From Gracilaria domingensis (lineage: Eukaryota > Rhodophyta > Florideophyceae > Gracilariales > Gracilariaceae), in NCBI GenBank assembly GCA_022539475.1, contig VCMS01000213.1, positions 62,001 to 126,000 of the forward strand: a stretch of DNA of 64,000 nt, written 5' to 3'. Shown piece after piece: positions 60,098 to 64,000 of the stretch (the stretch's first letter is position 1; every line of letters starts with the position of its first letter). The notes beneath the pieces are model-generated. The model made no database searches, was not told where the DNA came from, and saw only the letters and a list, made by a program, of their open reading frames with translations. A program made the translations under genes and the position numbers.

Positions 60098-60837
60098 CTA
60101 GTCCCAGGCGTACTGCTCTCCGTAGTTGAAATACAACTCTTCGCCCCTCTCAATATCTCTTACTGCTCTACAACGAAGTAGAGCATAGTTAGAAAGGTCG
60201 GACTTAAACTGTATCACGGACTTCGCTTCCACCATCTGCACATTGGCACTTCGAGTCCTGTTTGACCGGGGCTGCGATAAATCGGGATCCCCGGCATGAT
60301 ATCCGGCGTCGTTAATGTAGCCCCCGATACAAAACGGCGCCGGGACAATGTACACTTCGCTCTCCTTTCTATCCTGAGCCTGTCCTGGTCTGTTCCTCAG
60401 GTGCAGAAACTCCGTACCAGTCACAGTGACCATCATAGAAAACAACTTGGACCGCACTGGAGTTGCTCCGAGACAGCCACTTCCATACGTTAAGTGTCTT
60501 TCCTTCCGGTTCGTCAGATCCGTGTATACCAAAGTTCCATAAAATGACAGATAGTTTCCCCAGCCAATATCTTATGTTCCGTGAACACCCGCATACCAGC
60601 ACGGGGATGTCGAATCTTAGAAGATGCTACATGTAAGCGATAGCGATTGGCTTCAACAGTCAACAACATATGCATATCCATTAGATTCAGAGCTCCTCGG
60701 TACTTCTCCTCCCAAAGATCTACAGTATGCTGTCCACACTTGTCGACAAAGTCCAGTCCTTCCAGTATCTTCCTAGGAACTGAGTAATATATGCAGGCAT
60801 CACTTGGTACTGGGGGTATCCAAATGGAGCCTCCCAT
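60098..60837 (-). CDS. SET-domain (protein lysine methyltransferase) part, one frame break
   Basis: Two overlapping frames (60837-60514 and 60532-60098) together carry a SET domain: PRAGMRVFTEHKILAGETICHF (SET-N), GTLVYTDLTN, CIGGYINDAGYHAGD in the N-H-S/pseudoknot position, NVQMVEAKS, and LLRCRAVRDIERGEELYFNYG (SET-C, with the catalytic Tyr and the usual GEEL). Family role: methylation of lysines, usually on histones, using S-adenosylmethionine. The frame change lies in a run of four T (minus strand) near 60540. The usual N-H-S-C is replaced by N-D-A-G, so activity is uncertain. It follows directly on the DNA methyltransferase and is probably fused to it. Confidence 0.75.
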
Positions 60838-61819
60838 TCAAGCCGACCTCGGTCCCGATGTGGAACCCGTTCATAAGTCGCTGAAGCAGCATCCACCACC
60901 TCCTGTTCAACCACGATGTCATTCTTCCCGCGCGAAGAACTTCGGCCATAAGAGTCGTTATATGGTGCTTCGCATGCCTGAAACATGGCCTATTCTTCTC
61001 GCACCCCAAGAACTTCCTATGCTTTGTCAGCGATAGGCACGCCATACCCGTAGAAAAAGTTCCCGCGAACATGTCCATGACAAGATCACCCGGTCTTGTG
61101 AAGCGACATATCAACTCTTTCATCAACTCCCTGGACTTCTGCTCCGGTCTTATGTACTGCGCACTTGGTACTGAACTACCTGGCTCATTTACCTTCCATG
61201 TCAACCACTCCCTGGCTCTCGGTTTTGGCACCCGGTCGATTACATTCCTGTTAGCCGGGAAAGTAGAAGGAATGAAATTGTTCTCCTCAAATGGAGTAAG
61301 ACTGGCTTCCTCGGATGGTCGCAATCCACGCTTCACCCCATGAACGGCGTACTCCGTTACGGGCTGTATCTCAAACTTCCGTGGATTCCCTCCAACATTA
61401 CTTCGATCCCGGATGAACACCAGTGGATTCCCATCCACTTTAAACGAAGGCATGAGTTCTGGCTTACCTTCGCTTCCAGCTTCATCTTTCGTACTCGCCG
61501 TTTCCGAAAGTATCCTGTGCCAAACATGAAACTGTGCCATGGCACAGAATATAATGAAGTGCCCACCTGACCGAAGCGCGGAACTTATTAAGTCAGCCGT
61601 ACTGATCATGTCATCCTCACTGAAGACATCGTGAGCACTATTCCGTTTGTTCCTCTTCCTTCGAGTGTTAAAGGGAGGGTCTGTTAGGACAAGCTGTGCC
61701 TCACCCCATAAAATCTCACTCTGATTCACAAATGTTTCGTGTTTGTGCCTCAGGTCCTTCATGTCACATTTGTACGCTACAAAGTGTGACTTTTTCATCC
61801 CCTTCCACACCTTGTCCAT
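60800..61819 (-). CDS. Beta-class DNA methyltransferase (N6-adenine/N4-cytosine type)
   Basis: The frame has motif IV TDPPFNTRR early, a variable middle (target-recognition part, with FEIQPVTEYAVHG), and then motif X/I, RPGDLVMDMFAGTFSTGMAC, followed by motif II GCEKN. The order IV then I is that of beta-class amino-methyltransferases (N6_N4_Mtase family), common in bacteria and phages and known in some eukaryotic mobile elements; DPPF suits adenine as target. True coding probably leaves this frame near 60930 and continues through QEVVDAASATYERVPHRD and DACIYYSVPRKILEGL into the SET part, so methylase and SET look like one protein. The product would mark DNA with 6mA or 4mC in the nucleus. 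Confidence 0.8.
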   Translation of the reverse strand: MDKVWKGMKKSHFVAYKCDMKDLRHKHETFVNQSEILWGEAQLVLTDPPFNTRRKRNKRNSAHDVFSEDDMISTADLISSALRSGGHFIIFCAMAQFHVWHRILSETASTKDEAGSEGKPELMPSFKVDGNPLVFIRDRSNVGGNPRKFEIQPVTEYAVHGVKRGLRPSEEASLTPFEENNFIPSTFPANRNVIDRVPKPRAREWLTWKVNEPGSSVPSAQYIRPEQKSRELMKELICRFTRPGDLVMDMFAGTFSTGMACLSLTKHRKFLGCEKNRPCFRHAKHHITTLMAEVLRAGRMTSWLNRRWWMLLQRLMNGFHIGTEVGLNGRLHLDTPSTK

Positions 61820-62600
61820 ATCATTCGAAGGAGACTGGATATCCCCTTCATGGGCGGCTCAATACCAGTCTTTTGGATGTTGTAACCGGCAACCCAAGAT
61901 TCATGCTCCGCAAGATTCACCGGCTTCTCGAAGTCGTTGCTATCTGAGCTCACGAGGTCCATATTCTCTCGACGAGGTGGGGGTGGGGCAGACTTGGTCG
62001 AAGAAGGTTCGGCACTACCGGAAGTTTTAGGGGTTTTCGTCAGTTCAATATCAAGGTTCGCGTGAATGCCGACATGGAACCCTGCCGCATGACGCATATC
62101 CTGTATCGGTTTCCATAGCAACTCCGAAAACTTCTGAAATCGACCAGGCAACTCACCGGAGTCAGAACCAGATACGGTATCCATCCGTATCTCCGAAAAC
62201 TCTATCCCGTTTCTCATCTGATCAGCCCGTAAGCTATAGAGGCTATCGTGGGTGCATATGGTTTCGAGGTCTGTCAAAAATTCCTTAGCCAGTATTCGGA
62301 GGTTTGTATCGCATTCATCACTCAAGGTCTCCACCGATCCACTAGTACTGCTCTATGGCACATCCTGTGTGTTGAATCGACTACTCTGGCTCGGCGGGGC
62401 AAACCAGACTCCCGTTTCTCTAGCGCTGTATACTTCAACGTCTGCATATTCATGTAAATGTATGGTTTCACCATGTGCTGAACGTTCGTGTATCCAAGAT
62501 GAGCCGCAAAACAACTCCATGCCCATACGACCTCACTGATAGCGAACCGCAGTCGATCACAGTTGTCTTTGGAGAACGACGTAAAAGTGGAAAAATAATG
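61795..62600 (-). CDS. N-terminal region of the methylase-SET protein
   Basis: Two frames: 62600 to ~62330 (SEVVWAWSCFAAHLGYTNVQH) and 62334-61795 (SDECDTNLRILAKEFLTDLE ... LLWKPIQDMRHAAGFHVG, then a Pro/Ser-rich linker). The second passes into the methylase frame at a G-run near 61850 (PPMKG then DIQSPSNDMDKVWKG). Helical, no family recognised. Treated as the N-terminal part of the same gene because strand, spacing and coding character continue. Confidence 0.5.
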
Positions 62601-62865
62601 CAAAACCCATTGCAGAATATTCTAATCCCATTAATTATATTGGGTTTTGGTAGTATTTTTATAGGTTATTTAGGAAGGACTTATTTATAGGATTAGGTAC
62701 ACACTTCTGAAAATCTTCAATTCTGATCTTACCTTCTAATTCTTATTTTTTAGAAGCGGAGTAGTTAAATATAGACTAAAAATGATTACCGTTTGTATTG
62801 AGTACTTTCGGGATTGGTTTAGCTAGTGTTGTTAATCTTACTAAAACTCATGTATATTTATATGG
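62590..62865 (+). other. nad5: NUMT: mitochondrial nad5 fragment
   Basis: AT-rich island in a GC-richer element. The plus strand encodes the C-terminal part of NADH dehydrogenase subunit 5: NPLQNILIPLIILGFGSIF, then FIGLGTHF, Trp encoded by TGA, KSSILILPSNSYFLEAE, and WLPFVLSTFGIGLASVV. This matches the region in red algal ND5 that reads ALGSIFVGYLAKDMMIGLGT. Use of TGA for Trp shows mitochondrial origin. It carries one frame change (near 62672) and at least two stops in the mitochondrial code, so it is a nuclear copy without function. Confidence 0.85.
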
Positions 62866-62997
62866 GTATGTATACAGATGGTGCATGGTTCTCTTTTCGT
62901 TTCTTTTTCGGTTGTTTTTTCTTCATCATTCTGATGTTGTGGTTCTCTCCCATTATGTGGCCGAGGTATGATAAGTATATAACGACCTCAAATGGGT

Positions 62998-63483
62998 TCA
63001 CAGCTGTTGGTGGATGAACACTGTCGTCTTCAGAACCTGCTTTCTCCTGGTCATGAAATAACCAACCAGGCATCGCACCGGTAGGTATATACCCATATCC
63101 ATAGAGAGAAGGAAAAAATCGCGGAGTCTCTGGTCCTCATCCCTGTCCTTCTTGTCAAGAAGCTTCGTTACAAGATATCGTTGTTCCACAGGTTTGTTAT
63201 TCACAACACTCTTTCGCAGCTGTTGCAGTGTCAAGTTCTGCAGGTTCTTGGAGTTAGTGGCCTCCTCAAACATCTTCCTTGCCTCCGGAATATCCACATA
63301 GTTCTCGGCGCAGAACTCTATTAGCCCTCTAAACCCCACGTCCCGTGGCCGATCAGGGCCTCCATCGCTGTTTGCCAAAGCATCGCGAAGAACCAAGAAA
63401 AGTCTGACATATGCATGGAACGCCGGATGCGGAGCACTCATGTCGATAGGATGTATCTCCTCTCCATCATCGGTGGAATCCAT
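62998..63483 (-). CDS. Small helical accessory protein of the element
   Basis: 161 residues from the ATG at 63483: acidic start, then helices (FHAYVRLFLVLRDALANSD, FRGLIEFCAENYVDIPEARK, NLTLQQLRKSVV, VEQRYLVTKLLDKKDRDEDQ). The stop comes just right of the NUMT. The reading may originally have continued into the 62600-61795 region, in which case this is the true N-terminus of the methylase-SET protein split by the NUMT. No family recognised. Confidence 0.5.
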   Translation of the reverse strand: MDSTDDGEEIHPIDMSAPHPAFHAYVRLFLVLRDALANSDGGPDRPRDVGFRGLIEFCAENYVDIPEARKMFEEATNSKNLQNLTLQQLRKSVVNNKPVEQRYLVTKLLDKKDRDEDQRLRDFFLLSMDMGIYLPVRCLVGYFMTRRKQVLKTTVFIHQQL

Positions 63484-63840
63484 CGCTTCAGCGCAAACAA
63501 CGGAGGCGAGCCTTTAAATGGCGACTTACGCTGGGCACCCCCGCTTTTGGCAGCTCCTCCCAGCGCAGTGCCAGTCTCGTCCGTGTCCGTGGTCCGCTCC
63601 CTTCTGAGGTCGCTGTCCGTGCCGCTTCGAGCGGGTGCGATAACGTCGCGTGTCGGCCACGTCGCGATTCGGAGCTATCGCAAAGGTCGCGTATTGTGCT
63701 AATAGTGGCGGACCAAGTGGGTGTGAAGCGCTAGTTTTCCATAGTTTGATATATGTGCACGGCGTGTGCAGCGAAATCACTGCCGGAAGTGCCGGGAGGA
63801 GTGTTTTGGGAGGTCTCCGGAGGTGCCAGAATGTGGCCAG

Positions 63841-64000
63841 AACGTGCCCGCGGAAGGGGGGGGGGGGTCGGTCGTGTTAGGGTAGTACCCTAACACGACC
63901 GGACCCCCCGCCCGCGGGGACGTTTGGGGCGATTTTTTGAAAAATGTGCGATTTTATGCCCGCAGGCGGGGGCGTCCGGTCGTGTTAGGGTACCTACCCT
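63841..64000. repeat. Palindromic GC-rich units, right end of the long copy
   Basis: A perfect palindrome at 63871-63899 (GTCGTGTTAGGGTA, G, complement) is extended by G- and C-runs to ~48 bp. It is followed by GCGGGGACGTTTGGGGCGAT, a T/A-rich part, TTTTATGCCCGCAGGCGGGG, and a second palindrome cut by the window edge. Confidence 0.8.

Larger units (their letters stand above)
52150..64000 (+). mobile_element. Plavaka-like DNA transposon, long copy with accessory genes
   Basis: Left border about 52150, set by the first base shared with the short copy at ~38200. Contents in order: paired hairpins (52628-52713), ~370-bp tandem repeats, a promoter-proximal hairpin, the plus-strand transposase (54155-57187), then convergent minus-strand genes (57380-63483), and right-hand palindromic units (63841 to beyond the window edge) that match the right end of the short copy. 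The shared ends on both sides of the accessory block are the main argument that it belongs to the element. True termini and target duplication are not visible. Confidence 0.65.

Noticed and set aside
63871-63899. TTAGGG/CCCTAA words as a telomere remnant
   Set aside because: One copy per palindrome arm, not a tandem array; they belong to the palindromic unit.
1-64000. CRISPR array, prokaryotic operon or rRNA genes
   Set aside because: No regular spacer-repeat array, no Shine-Dalgarno-linked gene strings and no rRNA-like sequence; the window is eukaryotic.

Overview
This looks like nuclear DNA from a red alga, most likely an intron-poor florideophyte of the Chondrus type. That is inferred, not proven. 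Supporting points: genes open over long single frames; an L-galactose dehydrogenase of the plant/algal ascorbate pathway; several secreted Cys-rich proteins; two large ankyrin-repeat proteins; and a mitochondrial nad5 fragment that reads TGA as Trp, as red algal mitochondria do. There are two assembly gaps (35474-35979 and 51394-51918).

Layout. 1-2.7 kb: two host genes on the minus strand, a Cache/VWA-type membrane-anchored protein cut by the window edge and L-galactose dehydrogenase. 4.3-5.6 kb: a dead PIF/Harbinger-type transposase. 5.8-10.9 kb and 15.7-20.2 kb: a direct segmental duplication, each copy carrying a long ankyrin protein; the paralogues end differently because of a frame switch. 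A third copy of their 3' flank lies at 21.4-21.8 kb. Between and after them are a 252-bp MITE with 8-bp target duplications, a secreted repeat protein, a galaxin-like protein (22.4-23.0 kb), a 586-aa secreted Cys-rich protein (26.3-28.0 kb), a small helical protein (28.2-28.7 kb) and a multi-pass membrane protein (31.4-32.8 kb). 33-38 kb is AT-rich or low-complexity DNA with several strong hairpins.

38.2-43.7 kb and 52.15-64 kb are two copies of a large Plavaka-like (CMC-superfamily) DNA transposon. They share a left subterminal region with hairpins and ~370-bp tandem repeats, a transposase, and a right-hand array of G/C-rich palindromic units. The first copy is short and decayed. The second is long: after the plus-strand transposase it has a convergent minus-strand block with a Ser/Arg-rich coiled-coil protein, an N6-adenine-type (beta-class) DNA methyltransferase that appears fused to a SET domain, and a small helical protein. 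A nad5 NUMT sits inside this block. A Ty1/copia reverse-transcriptase fragment abuts its left side. The DNA-methylase plus histone-methylase pairing on a cut-and-paste transposon is the most interesting system here: it suggests an element that carries its own chromatin-marking enzymes. 43.7-51.4 kb holds no gene I can defend.

Many otherwise good reading frames are broken by single-base changes in short homopolymers (L-GalDH, the 28 kb gene, methylase-SET). This could be decay or residual sequencing error, and should be settled before any of these genes is called dead.
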